This document shows positions 7,830 to 14,958 of a stretch of 20,879 nucleotides of DNA, piece after piece; positions within the stretch are counted from its first letter, which is position 1, and every line of letters starts with the position of its first letter. The notes below the pieces were generated by a model, which saw only the letters and a list, made by a program, of their open reading frames with translations, was not told the DNA's origin and ran no database searches. The position numbers and the translations under genes were made by a program. The stretch spans positions 1-20,879 of the forward strand of contig DAHXMQ010000184.1 in the NCBI GenBank assembly GCA_027371625.1, in the 5' to 3' direction. This DNA comes from Candidatus Methanoperedentaceae archaeon. Its GTDB lineage: Archaea > Halobacteriota > Methanosarcinia > Methanosarcinales > Methanoperedenaceae.

Positions 7830-7903
7830 AGCGGGGAATGGATTCGAACCATTGATCTACGGGTTATGAGCCCGTCGGGATATCCTGACTACCCTACCCC
7901 GCT
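7830..7903 (-). tRNA. Initiator tRNA-Met (anticodon CAT)
   Basis: A 74-nt cloverleaf: acceptor AGCGGGG/CCCCGCT, anticodon stem ACGGG/CCCGT with loop CTCATAA (anticodon CAT), and T-arm AATGG-TTCGAAT-CCATT. The A1:U72 pair plus three consecutive G:C pairs at the base of the anticodon loop (GGG/CCC) are the hallmarks of archaeal initiator tRNA rather than elongator tRNA-Met or tRNA-Ile2. CCA is not encoded. Confidence 0.93.
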
Positions 7904-8002
7904 TCTGGAGTAAAAATAGCATTCTTCAATATGAATGATGAATGATAAAGACTTCGGTTATTTGGAATAGCTCTATAATCTTTAAAATAAATAATGGTGA
8001 GC

Positions 8003-9001
8003 ATGCTCTATGCCGTTGAAACATCAAACATAACAAAGCATTTCGATGAAATCACTGCTGTAAACAGAGTCAGCATACAGGTAAAACCTGGAGAATTATT
8101 CGGGCTGCTCGGTCCCAATGGCGCGGGGAAGACAACGCTCATAAGCATGCTCTCCACAATGACCGAACCCTCGGACGGAAGCGCCAGAGTGTGGGGCTTT
8201 GATGTCCAAAAACAGGCAGAAATAGTTAGGCAGAATATAGGCGTTGTATTCCAGGACACCACTCTTGATGACCGCCTCACGGGCAGGGAGAACCTCGACC
8301 TTCACGGCAGGCTATACGGGCTTGACGGCAGGACAAGAAGAAAAAGGATAGAGGAGGTTCTATCGCTTGTCGAACTCACGGATAGGGCTGATGCTCTTGT
8401 CAGGACATACTCAGGCGGCATGATGAGACGCCTTGAGATCGCCAGGGGACTGATGCACCACCCAAGGGTCTTATTCCTCGACGAGCCCACGCTTGGTCTT
8501 GACCCACAGACGAGAATCCATATCTGGGAATACATAAAAACCCTGAACAAAGAGGAAGGCGTGACCATCATGCTAACCACTCATTACATGGAAGAGGCTG
8601 ACCACCTCTGCCACAGGATAGCGATAATCGACCACGGCGAGATTGTGGCGCTCGATGCACCTGAAGCCCTTAAAAACATGCTCGGCGGAGATGTCATCAC
8701 GCTTGAAATTGAAAAACCCGATCAATTAGCCCGCCTGTGCGACCTCTATAAAAAAAACGGGTGCGCCAACATAGTTTCGCAGAAAAAGAATGAGATTTTT
8801 ATCACGGTAAAGGAAGGTGAACGCCAGATTCCCCATATTCTTGCTCTTGCCTCGAATGCGGGTATTTCCATCCTTTCTGTCAGCCTGCGAAAACCTACAC
8901 TCGATGACGTATTCCTCCATCACACGGGGCGAGCTATAAGGGAGAGGGAAGCAAGCGAAATGGAACAGGTCGGATATAAAATACGTGCAAGGAGGAAATA
9001 A
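8003..9001 (+). CDS. ABC transporter ATP-binding protein, DrrA-like
   Basis: A 332-residue ATPase of a drug/lipid-type ABC-2 exporter. In this numbering: Walker A GPNGAGKTT at 37-45, Q-loop Gln84 (VVFQDTT), signature YSGGMMRR at 136-143, Walker B VLFLDEP at 156-162, H-loop His194 (TTHYMEEAD). The C-terminal extension ending in RKPTLDDVFLHHTGRAIRE is the usual DrrA tail. ATG 8003 is preceded by GGTGA; the in-frame ATG 7994 would add three residues and swallow that site. Its TAA shares a base with the permease ATG (TAATG), so the pair is translationally coupled. Confidence 0.95.
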   Translation: MLYAVETSNITKHFDEITAVNRVSIQVKPGELFGLLGPNGAGKTTLISMLSTMTEPSDGSARVWGFDVQKQAEIVRQNIGVVFQDTTLDDRLTGRENLDLHGRLYGLDGRTRRKRIEEVLSLVELTDRADALVRTYSGGMMRRLEIARGLMHHPRVLFLDEPTLGLDPQTRIHIWEYIKTLNKEEGVTIMLTTHYMEEADHLCHRIAIIDHGEIVALDAPEALKNMLGGDVITLEIEKPDQLARLCDLYKKNGCANIVSQKKNEIFITVKEGERQIPHILALASNAGISILSVSLRKPTLDDVFLHHTGRAIREREASEMEQVGYKIRARRK

Positions 9002-9765
9002 TGGTAAAAAAGGCGTTTAACACCGTATATACCATGTGGCTTCGGGAGATGCTGCGCTTCTGGCGCTCCAAATCGCGCATCATCGGCGCTCTTGCAACCC
9101 CCCTTTTCTTCCTTGTCATCCTGGGCGCAGGCTTCAGTTCATCCTTTCAACTTCGTGGAGGTGGGACGTTCAACACGAGTTATCTTGCGCCGGGTTTGAT
9201 AGGCATGGCTGTGCTTTTCACATCCCTCATGGGAGGGGTTTCGATCATCTGGGACAGGGAGTTCGGCTTCCTCAAGGAAATCCTGATAGCGCCTGTTAGC
9301 CGTTTCTTTGTGGCTCTCGGGAAAGCCGTAGGAGGCGTCACAACAGCCATGATTCAGGGGGTACTGATCATGATTATTGCATGGTTAATAGGTGTTGGAT
9401 ATGTCTCGATTCTGGGTGTACTTGCAAGTATTGTGATAATGTTTATCTCAGGCATCGGGTTTATCGGGCTTGGTATTGCGCTCGCCTCAAAAATCGACAG
9501 CCACGAGGGGTTTCAGATGGTCACAAGCTTCCTTACCTTTCCTCTTGTCCTCTTAAGCGGGGCATTTTTTCCAATATCAAACCTTCCTACGTGGCTTTTG
9601 GTGTTCGTGTATGCAAATCCCCTCACCTACGGAGTTGAGGCAATTCGATGGTGCCTGCTCGGCAACTCTGCAATTCCGATCTCTCTGTGCATAATAGTTC
9701 TTTTGTTATTTGCATTCGCGATGATAGCACTGGGCGGGAAATTGTTCGGGAAGATGAGGGTTTGA
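9001..9765 (+). CDS. ABC-2 type transporter permease, DrrB-like
   Basis: A 254-residue membrane protein with about six transmembrane segments. The family hallmark IIWDREFGFLKEILIAPVSR (about 84-103) follows the second segment, and LLSGAFFPISNLPTWL...NPLTYGVEAIRW is the usual ABC_membrane/ABC2 C-terminal pattern. It forms a homodimeric export channel with the upstream ATPase. The exported compound is not predictable. A single base separates its stop from the cofD start. Confidence 0.93.
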   Translation: MVKKAFNTVYTMWLREMLRFWRSKSRIIGALATPLFFLVILGAGFSSSFQLRGGGTFNTSYLAPGLIGMAVLFTSLMGGVSIIWDREFGFLKEILIAPVSRFFVALGKAVGGVTTAMIQGVLIMIIAWLIGVGYVSILGVLASIVIMFISGIGFIGLGIALASKIDSHEGFQMVTSFLTFPLVLLSGAFFPISNLPTWLLVFVYANPLTYGVEAIRWCLLGNSAIPISLCIIVLLLFAFAMIALGGKLFGKMRV

Positions 9766-9766
9766 A

Positions 9767-10681
9767 ATGATCCTTCTTTCAGGCGGGACGGGCACGCCCA
9801 AGCTCATCCAGGGTATTCGAAGAGCTATCCCTGATGAGGAGATCACAGTCATAGTGAACACGGCAGAGGATATTATGGTATCTGGAAATGTCGTCTCGCC
9901 TGACCTTGATACAGTGTTATACCTTTTTTCAGGTGCGCTGGATGTCGAAAAATATTGGGGAATTAAGAATGATACCTTTCATACGCATCAGGCATTAAAA
10001 AAAATCGGGGTCAGTGAAATACTTATGATAGGGGATGCCGACCGTGCAACCCATGTTTTCCGCTCGGAACTGATGCAAAAAGGGGCAAGCCTGACAGAGG
10101 CAACGAAGCAGCTTTCATCAAGGATGGGAATAAAAGCCAGGGTTCTCCCGATGTGCGATGAAAAAGTGGATACAATGATTAAAACGCCCGAAGGTCTCAT
10201 GCATTTCCAGGAATTCTGGATCGGGAGGCGAGGTGAACCTCCTGTGCTTGATGTCAGGCTCACGGGTGTGGAAAGAGCAAAGCCCACAAGGGAAGTGATA
10301 GAGGCTCTTAATTCAGAGGATAACGTGATAATCGGACCGAGTAACCCCATAACGAGTATCGGACCTATACTGGCTTTGAAAGGAATGCGGAAGATACTCT
10401 CGAAGAAAAAAGTGATCGCAGTCAGCCCGATTATCGGGAATTCGCCTGTTAGCGGACCTGCGGGGAAATTGATGGCTGCGCGCGGATTTTCTATTTCTTC
10501 TCCTGGTGTTGCTGAATGCTATGGTGATATTCTGGATATGCTGGTGATTGATGACAGGGATACTGTCAACGAGAAAGAATTTGATATACAGATAGCGCGG
10601 TTTGATACCATTATGGACTCGGTTGAAAAAAGTGAAGCGTTTGCAAGTTTTGTAATCAGGCTATTTCGGGATGTTGGGTAA
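9767..10681 (+). CDS. cofD: 2-phospho-L-lactate transferase CofD (coenzyme F420 synthesis)
   Basis: A 304-residue protein of normal length for CofD, which joins the activated 2-phospholactate moiety (from LPPG) to Fo, giving F420-0. Motifs are LLSGGTGTPKL (3-13, nucleotide-site loop), IVNTAEDIMVSGNVVSPDLD (29-48, Fo/metal-binding region) and IIGPSNPITSIGPILAL (about 185-201). It follows the DrrB permease by one base, so it is almost certainly in the same mRNA as the exporter. Its last 21 bp overlap the 3' end of the convergent winged-helix gene. Confidence 0.97.
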   Translation: MILLSGGTGTPKLIQGIRRAIPDEEITVIVNTAEDIMVSGNVVSPDLDTVLYLFSGALDVEKYWGIKNDTFHTHQALKKIGVSEILMIGDADRATHVFRSELMQKGASLTEATKQLSSRMGIKARVLPMCDEKVDTMIKTPEGLMHFQEFWIGRRGEPPVLDVRLTGVERAKPTREVIEALNSEDNVIIGPSNPITSIGPILALKGMRKILSKKKVIAVSPIIGNSPVSGPAGKLMAARGFSISSPGVAECYGDILDMLVIDDRDTVNEKEFDIQIARFDTIMDSVEKSEAFASFVIRLFRDVG

Positions 10682-10975
10682 GAGCGCAAGTCCCCTGTCC
10701 GTGAGCCTGTAGGCATCGTTCTCGACCTTGACGTAATTCCCTTTGATCAGAAAATCCGTCTGGAAATTGAATGTTGCATCATCCACTCCCACTTCTTTTT
10801 GAAGCTCAGCTTTCTTTTTCCCGAACACTCCTATGGCTTTTATCATCCTGCGCCGAACTGGATGCTCAAGCGCCTTGACCATGAGTTCGTGGTCTGCAAC
10901 CTTCGCTTCGCGCACAGAGGGACGCCGCTCAAGCATCGCCTCAAGTTCTTCGTCGCTTATTTCCGGCATATTCAT
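10661..10975 (-). CDS. Winged-helix DNA-binding-like protein (ArsR-type fold)
   Basis: A 104-residue protein. After an acidic N-terminus (EISDEELEAMLERRPS) comes HELMVKALEHPVRRRMIKAIGVF (about 29-51), the first helices of an ArsR-like winged helix, then KAELQKEVGVDDATFNFQTDFL as the helix-turn-helix and YVKVENDAYRLTDRGLALL as the wing. No Cys metal site is visible. Its ATG overlaps the dodecin TGA by four bases (ATGA), so it is probably co-translated with dodecin. It converges on cofD with a 21-bp overlap of coding ends. Target unknown. Confidence 0.82.
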   Translation of the reverse strand: MNMPEISDEELEAMLERRPSVREAKVADHELMVKALEHPVRRRMIKAIGVFGKKKAELQKEVGVDDATFNFQTDFLIKGNYVKVENDAYRLTDRGLALLPNIPK

Positions 10976-11199
10976 TCAGTGCCTTCGGCACCGCTCAGGA
11001 ACATCTCCACCCTGCAAAGGTAGGCTGCTATTTTGTTGCCCTTAATCTCTACATCGAAACCTTTGATTGTAGCCCTTGTAATTATGCCTTTCCTCTTGAA
11101 AATCGGAAGGTCTGAGGCTTCTTCTATCGCATTCTTTGCAGCTTTCTCCCAGCTTTCCGGGGATGAGCCCACGGTATCGATTATTTTTACGAATGGCAT
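10972..11199 (-). CDS. Dodecin family flavin-binding protein
   Basis: A 75-residue small protein matching dodecin: FVKIIDTVGSSPESWEKAAK (3-22), then AIEEASD and a strand-rich second half ending in YLCRVEMFLSG. Dodecins form hollow 12-mers that store or buffer flavins. ATG 11199 has a GGTGA ribosome binding site 7 nt upstream. A TATA-like element (minus strand TTTTTAAG near 11260-11267) fits a short leader. Most of the gene is repeated as a truncated copy near 12259-12445. Confidence 0.85.
   Translation of the reverse strand: MPFVKIIDTVGSSPESWEKAAKNAIEEASDLPIFKRKGIITRATIKGFDVEIKGNKIAAYLCRVEMFLSGAEGTE
10990..11164. repeat. 175-bp direct repeat, copy 1 (dodecin coding segment)
   Basis: This segment and 12268-12442 align without gaps over 175 bp in the same orientation. 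I count 13 mismatches (about 93% identical), all between roughly positions 39 and 114 of the repeat; the first 38 and last 61 bases are identical. Confidence 0.93.
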
Positions 11200-11307
11200 T
11201 TTTTATCACCTTAATAGGATGGGTTGCAGGAGTAATAAAGGTCACGATTTCTGTGAAGCTTAAAAATCATATGGAAAGCACCGTAATCTTTATTATTTGA
11301 ACGTTGA

Positions 11308-11337
11308 TTATAAGTATATTGTACGTAAAAAGTACAA
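11308..11337 (+). promoter_or_regulatory. TATA element and TTGTAC palindrome upstream of the toxin-antitoxin-like pair
   Basis: TTATAAGT (11308-11315) is a TATA-like element, and about 24 bp downstream the expected start region falls in an inverted repeat TTGTAC-7 nt-GTACAA (11319-11337). Six-base perfect arms across the start site are a natural operator for autoregulation by the AbrB/MqsA-type antitoxin encoded downstream. A strong AAAGGAG (11345-11351) follows. Confidence 0.45.
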
Positions 11338-11365
11338 ACCACTAAAAGGAGATGGTAAAATATGA

Positions 11366-11701
11366 ATGAGAATGATAAAAATGAAACAAAATGTAAATAC
11401 CTCAAAGAACTTGTACAGCGATTTGAACGAATTAAAAATACGTGTGCAGGAGCTGGTTTATAAAGAAAAATATGTTATATTATGGAACCACATAAAACAG
11501 CATCATCCGAATATCACAGAGCAAGAAATATTAAACGGCCTGAAATATGGTCTCTATAAACCAGACAAAAATATCGAGGGACGTTATATATCATGGTCGA
11601 AATTTACAAGCCCGGTAAGGCTTATACGCATTGTCTTCGAAATTCATGAAACTTCTGATAACGAATTTGTGCTTGTGATAACGGCTTTCGAGGAGGAGTA
11701 A
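11366..11701 (+). CDS. Putative toxin of a toxin-antitoxin pair (DUF4258-like)
   Basis: A 111-residue protein. The pattern LWNHIKQHHPNITEQEILNGL (39-59) followed by strands RYISWSKF, VRLIRIVFEIH and FVLVITAFEE resembles small toxins of the DUF4258/RelE-like type, where a His-rich helix precedes a beta sheet and the chain ends soon after an ITAxxEE strand. The family name is tentative. It precedes by 38 bp a clear antitoxin-like protein, the usual toxin-first order of mqsRA-like loci. Start is uncertain: ATG 11366, 11372 and 11381 are all in frame, and the ribosome binding site lies at 11345-11351. Confidence 0.6.
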   Translation: MRMIKMKQNVNTSKNLYSDLNELKIRVQELVYKEKYVILWNHIKQHHPNITEQEILNGLKYGLYKPDKNIEGRYISWSKFTSPVRLIRIVFEIHETSDNEFVLVITAFEEE

Positions 11702-11739
11702 AATCTTCCATAATGAACTTAATTAAAGGAATAAAATAA

Positions 11740-12231
11740 ATGAAAACCAAGAAAGAAAAAACGGAAATCCCAGAAAATATCCCCGTCATAACTCCAGAAA
11801 TGATGGAGAAAACTGCCATCGAGATAGCTAAAAGGCGCGCTGGCAAAAAAGAATCGCCAATGAAAGGCGTTAAAGACATCGAATGCCCTTCATGTGGGGC
11901 AGCCAGTATGAGTTATGCAGACGACTTAACGTTTGAAGTTGTCCTGGCTGGCGAGAGAATAGTAATCCCAAATCTCACAGGCTTGAAATGCTCAAAATGC
12001 GGTGAAGTAGCCTTTGATGCTAATTCTACTAAAATTATAGAGAAGTACACTGAAAGCAAACCTGTTGGAGGATACGAGCTAAAAGTCTCCACAGTCGGGG
12101 GAGGGAAGATTGGAATGTATTTCCCCAAGGATGTTCTTAGAGTTATGAAAATCAGCAAAAGTGATAAGGCTATTTTGACCCCTTTATCCAATCGCAAGAT
12201 GGTTATAGAACTGCTGAACTCGACTGCATAA
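11740..12231 (+). CDS. Antitoxin-like protein: YgiT/MqsA-type zinc finger plus AbrB domain
   Basis: A 163-residue protein. A charged N-terminus (1-45, with KTAIEIAKRRAGKK) is followed by a zinc finger IECPSCGA...LKCSKCGEVAFD (Cys49, Cys52, Cys84, Cys87) that matches the YgiT-type finger of MqsA, including the ERIVIPNLTG turn. The C-terminal segment from about 113 (ELKVSTVGGGKIGMYFPKDV) is a SpoVT/AbrB swapped-hairpin DNA-binding domain, in place of the HTH that MqsA normally has. A likely role is to bind and silence the upstream toxin through the finger and repress the pair through AbrB. AAAGGAA precedes the ATG by about 10 nt. Confidence 0.78.
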   Translation: MKTKKEKTEIPENIPVITPEMMEKTAIEIAKRRAGKKESPMKGVKDIECPSCGAASMSYADDLTFEVVLAGERIVIPNLTGLKCSKCGEVAFDANSTKIIEKYTESKPVGGYELKVSTVGGGKIGMYFPKDVLRVMKISKSDKAILTPLSNRKMVIELLNSTA

Positions 12232-12258
12232 ATGTTTTAAAAACACAGATTTAGCATA

Positions 12259-12445
12259 TTATTCGTTACCGCTCAGGAACATCTCCACCCTGCAAAGGTA
12301 GGCTGATATCCTGTTGTCTTTGATCTCCACGTCAAAACCCTTGATTGTAGCCCTTGTGATTATGCCTTTTCTCTTGAAAATAGGAAGGTCTGAGGCTTCT
12401 TCTATCGCATTCTTTGCAGCTTTCTCCCAGCTTTCCGGGGATTCA
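12259..12445 (-). pseudogene. Truncated second dodecin copy
   Basis: The minus strand encodes SPESWEKAAKNAIEEASDLP and on to the dodecin end YLCRVEMFLSGNE, nearly identical to the intact dodecin from its residue 14 on (changes Gly to Asp, Lys to Arg and Ala to Ser in GNKIAAY/DNRISAY, and a changed C-terminal tail). The first strand MPFVKIIDTVGS is missing; upstream sequence is unrelated and reads into the promoter of the divergent gene at 12499. An ATG at 12486 could start a chimeric product (MYTPVFNGYFCRLCE joined to the dodecin part), with AAGGAG almost touching it, so translation cannot be excluded. Most silent changes suggest some past selection. Confidence 0.8.
12268..12442. repeat. 175-bp direct repeat, copy 2
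   Basis: Second copy of the dodecin segment at 10990-11164, same orientation and no indels. The right boundary (plus strand ...CCGGGGAT then TCACAG instead of GAGCCC) marks where the duplication broke, just before the TTAAATAC promoter element of the next gene. Confidence 0.93.
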
Positions 12446-12466
12446 CAGAGCCTGCAAAAATAACCA

Positions 12467-12474
12467 TTAAATAC
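12467..12474 (+). promoter_or_regulatory. TATA-like element TTAAATAC of the gene at 12499
   Basis: Centred about 28 bp upstream of ATG 12499, with no ribosome binding site close to the ATG; consistent with a leaderless transcript. It lies 25 bp beyond the end of the dodecin repeat. Confidence 0.4.
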
Positions 12475-12498
12475 AGGCGTGTACATACTCCTTAAGCA

Positions 12499-12831
12499 AT
12501 GAACTCCACTGCTTTCAAACTGGAAGTAGAAAGAATCGGGCACATTCTTGATATGGATGAGTTTAAAATAAACGAGGCGAAAGAGCGCGGCAGGAGCACG
12601 CTTATTTCCACCAAGTTTTTCAATAAAGGGGTGTACAGGGTACGGAATGCAAATAACGGCAAGCTTGAGAACATTGCTGTGAACATCGACAAGATAGCTG
12701 CTGTCACCTATGCAGGTCTCGTAAAGGAACTGGGGGAGGATTGCGTGGATAAAAACCTGTGGAAGGACGTACCAGAAGGCGAGGCGATTTTTTTCTATTC
12801 TCTCAAGCTTGAGAATGACTTTGTGATTTAA
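12499..12831 (+). CDS. Unknown small protein
   Basis: A 110-residue soluble protein I do not recognise. It is a plausible alpha/beta domain: a charged helical N-terminus (VERIGHILDMDEFKINEAKE), then GVYRVRNANNGKLENIAVNI, a helix around AVTYAGLVKELGEDCVD, and a closing strand-rich AIFFYSLKLENDFVI. No signal peptide, membrane helix or Cys motif. It lies 102 bp before the Ehr-type operon on the same strand but has its own promoter element, and the operon has another, so co-regulation is not shown. Confidence 0.65.
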   Translation: MNSTAFKLEVERIGHILDMDEFKINEAKERGRSTLISTKFFNKGVYRVRNANNGKLENIAVNIDKIAAVTYAGLVKELGEDCVDKNLWKDVPEGEAIFFYSLKLENDFVI

Positions 12832-12838
12832 GGTTAAT

Positions 12839-12921
12839 CTTAAATACCAAAACGATGGTGATAAGAGGCTCTGCTATTCTTGAATCAAAAATAACACAAG
12901 AAGGAATATAAAAACGATGGT
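12839..12921 (+). promoter_or_regulatory. Promoter region of the hydrogenase-related operon with two TATA/AAAACGATGGT units
   Basis: Two TATA-like elements, TTAAATACC (12839-12847) and AATATAAAAA (12905-12914), are each directly followed by the same 11-mer AAAACGATGGT (12849-12859 and 12911-12921), 62 bp apart. The second TATA is centred about 25 bp before the ATG of the first operon gene, so it could give a leaderless mRNA; the first could give a leader of about 65 nt. The 11-mers may be regulator sites. A chance 18-codon reading frame starts in the first copy (12855). Confidence 0.4.
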
Positions 12922-12933
12922 TTTCTGGTAGTT

Positions 12934-14958
12934 ATGACAGGTAGTGATTTATTTTTTGGATTGGTGGTTCTTTTTCTTATCGGCGCAGCATCTTCTGTAG
13001 TATTGAATAAAAAAGACCGCATTTGCTCCTATATCTCTTTTATAAGTGCAGCCATTGCCTCTCTTCTCGGCATAATCTTCTCATTTTCGGTAATTTTGGG
13101 TAATAATTTTGTTTTCAATGTATCAGGCACTTTTCTTAATTTCGGGTTTTTTGTTGACAAGCTCTCTGCCTTTTTCATCCTCATAATATCAATAACCGCA
13201 TTTGCGGTCTCGATATATTCAACAGGATATGTTAAAGAATATTTCGGGAAAAAGAACATCGGCTACCTGTGTTTCCTCTACAATATTTTCATTCTTTCAA
13301 TGGTTCTCGTCGTATCCGCAAATAACGCCCTCATGTTCCTGATAGTCTGGGAAATGATGTCCATAATATCCTATTTCCTTGTGGTCTATGAGCATGAGAA
13401 ACCGGAAACACGGAAAGCCGGCTTCATATACATCGTCATGACCCATATCGGGACAGGCTTCATCCTCCTTTCATTCCTGATTCTTGCAAGTGGAAGCGCA
13501 AGTTTCAGTTTCGAAACATTCCGCGCCGGCGTCCTGACAATGCCGCCACTTCTGCGGGATGCGGCATTCCTCTTCGCTCTCATTGGTTTTGGGACAAAAG
13601 CGGGGATAGTGCCGCTCCACATATGGCTCCCATACGCGCATCCTGAGGCGCCGAGCAACGTATCCGCGCTCATGTCAGGCGTGATGATAAAAACTGCAAT
13701 CTACATGCTCATCCGGGTTTCCTTTGACTTCCTCGGGGCAAGTGTCCTGTGGTGGGGAGTACTGCTCCTGATCATAGCTTCCGCATCCGCTCTTCTAGGC
13801 GTGATGTACGCTTTGATGGAGCATGACATTAAGCGCCTGCTTGCATTCCACAGCGTTGAGAACATCGGGATAATACTCATCGGGGTGAGCGTGTCCATGA
13901 TATTCATGTCCACAGGTCATCCTGAGCTTGCTGCCTTCGGTTTGATTGCTGCCCTCTACCATACCATGAACCATGCAATTTTCAAGTCCTTGCTTTTCAT
14001 GGGCGCAGGCTCGCTTATTTTTTCAACGCACACGAAGAACATAGAGGAGATGGGCGGGCTTTTAAAGAAGATGCCCTGGACAGGGATGTTTTTTCTCATC
14101 GGCTCGATAGCCATTTCCGCGCTTCCACCACTCAACGGGTTCGTGAGCGAATGGCTCACATTCCATGCCCAGCTTCTGAGCATCAACCTTTCTGATAATA
14201 TCACAAAGATAATAGTGCTCTCAAGCGGGGCTGCCCTTGCACTAACAAGCGCGCTCGCTGCGGCGTGTTTTGTCAAGGCTTTCGGGATAAGCTTCCTTGC
14301 ACTGCCGCGCAGTGAACATGCGAGGAATGCAAGTGAGGCTCCGGGAAGCATGCTTTTCGGGATGGGGATTCTCTCGCTCCTTTGCATCGCCCTTGGCGTG
14401 TTGAGCTTTTATTTCCTTCCTGTCCTCGATTCGATAGCCTCGCCGCTTTCTGGTGCAAGCGTGCTTCCAAAAGTCGCATTCGATCTCTCGCTGGCAGCAT
14501 TGAGCCCTCAGGCAGGAAGCATCTCAACGATATGGATATTCCTACTGCTCTTCGTTTTTGTTCCTGTTCCCTTCCTCCTGTCACTTGCTCTGGGAGGAAG
14601 GACAAAGGCAAGGACATACGAAACATGGGGATGCGGACAGCCTGTTTGCACTGCACGGAATGAATATACAGCCACAGGTTTCTCAAAGCCAATACGCATG
14701 TGGGGAAGCGGCATCTACCGCCCGCACAGGGAGATACAGACAAGCTACGCGGGCTCGCCTTTCTTCAAGGAGAGGTTTACCTTCGATACGCAGATAGAGC
14801 CGATCTTCGAGAAGTATTTCTATGAACCCATAACGCGGCTTGCATTTTTCGTTTCAAGGATATTGAAGGTGATCCAGACAGGCAGCATACACATTTACCT
14901 GCTCTACATCTTCATCACGCTTGTAATCGCACTGATATACGTGGGGGTTGGAGGATGA
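12934..14958 (+). CDS. hyfB: HyfB-like antiporter-type membrane subunit of the Ehr-type complex
   Basis: A 674-residue polytopic membrane protein of the NuoL/Mrp antiporter family, close to the usual HyfB length. Key proton-path residues are present: Glu140 in LIVWEMMS (TM5), Lys222 in GFGTKAGIVPLHIWLPYAHP (TM7), Lys253 in SGVMIKTAIY (TM8), His344 in LYHTMNHAIFKSLLF and Lys448 in ACFVKAFG (TM12). The C-terminal cytoplasmic piece ARTYETWGCGQP and KERFTFDTQIEPIFEKYFYEP is typical of HyfB. It should pump H+ or Na+ across the cytoplasmic membrane, driven by the peripheral arm encoded downstream. The start has no good ribosome binding site and may be leaderless. Its end overlaps the next gene by four bases (ATGA). 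Confidence 0.95.
   Translation: MTGSDLFFGLVVLFLIGAASSVVLNKKDRICSYISFISAAIASLLGIIFSFSVILGNNFVFNVSGTFLNFGFFVDKLSAFFILIISITAFAVSIYSTGYVKEYFGKKNIGYLCFLYNIFILSMVLVVSANNALMFLIVWEMMSIISYFLVVYEHEKPETRKAGFIYIVMTHIGTGFILLSFLILASGSASFSFETFRAGVLTMPPLLRDAAFLFALIGFGTKAGIVPLHIWLPYAHPEAPSNVSALMSGVMIKTAIYMLIRVSFDFLGASVLWWGVLLLIIASASALLGVMYALMEHDIKRLLAFHSVENIGIILIGVSVSMIFMSTGHPELAAFGLIAALYHTMNHAIFKSLLFMGAGSLIFSTHTKNIEEMGGLLKKMPWTGMFFLIGSIAISALPPLNGFVSEWLTFHAQLLSINLSDNITKIIVLSSGAALALTSALAAACFVKAFGISFLALPRSEHARNASEAPGSMLFGMGILSLLCIALGVLSFYFLPVLDSIASPLSGASVLPKVAFDLSLAALSPQAGSISTIWIFLLLFVFVPVPFLLSLALGGRTKARTYETWGCGQPVCTARNEYTATGFSKPIRMWGSGIYRPHREIQTSYAGSPFFKERFTFDTQIEPIFEKYFYEPITRLAFFVSRILKVIQTGSIHIYLLYIFITLVIALIYVGVGG

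Noticed and set aside
11362..11463. A 33-residue reading frame (MNENDKNETKCKYLKELVQRF and on) better spaced to the ribosome binding site than the toxin start.
   Set aside because: It lies wholly inside the longer toxin-like gene in another frame. The longer frame has clear protein-like pattern to its end and the pair logic, so the short one is most likely a chance overlap.
12855..12911. An 18-codon frame (MVIRGSAILESKITQEGI) in the pump operon leader, possible leader peptide.
   Set aside because: No ribosome binding site, no regulatory codon run and no hairpin partner; noted only as part of the promoter region.
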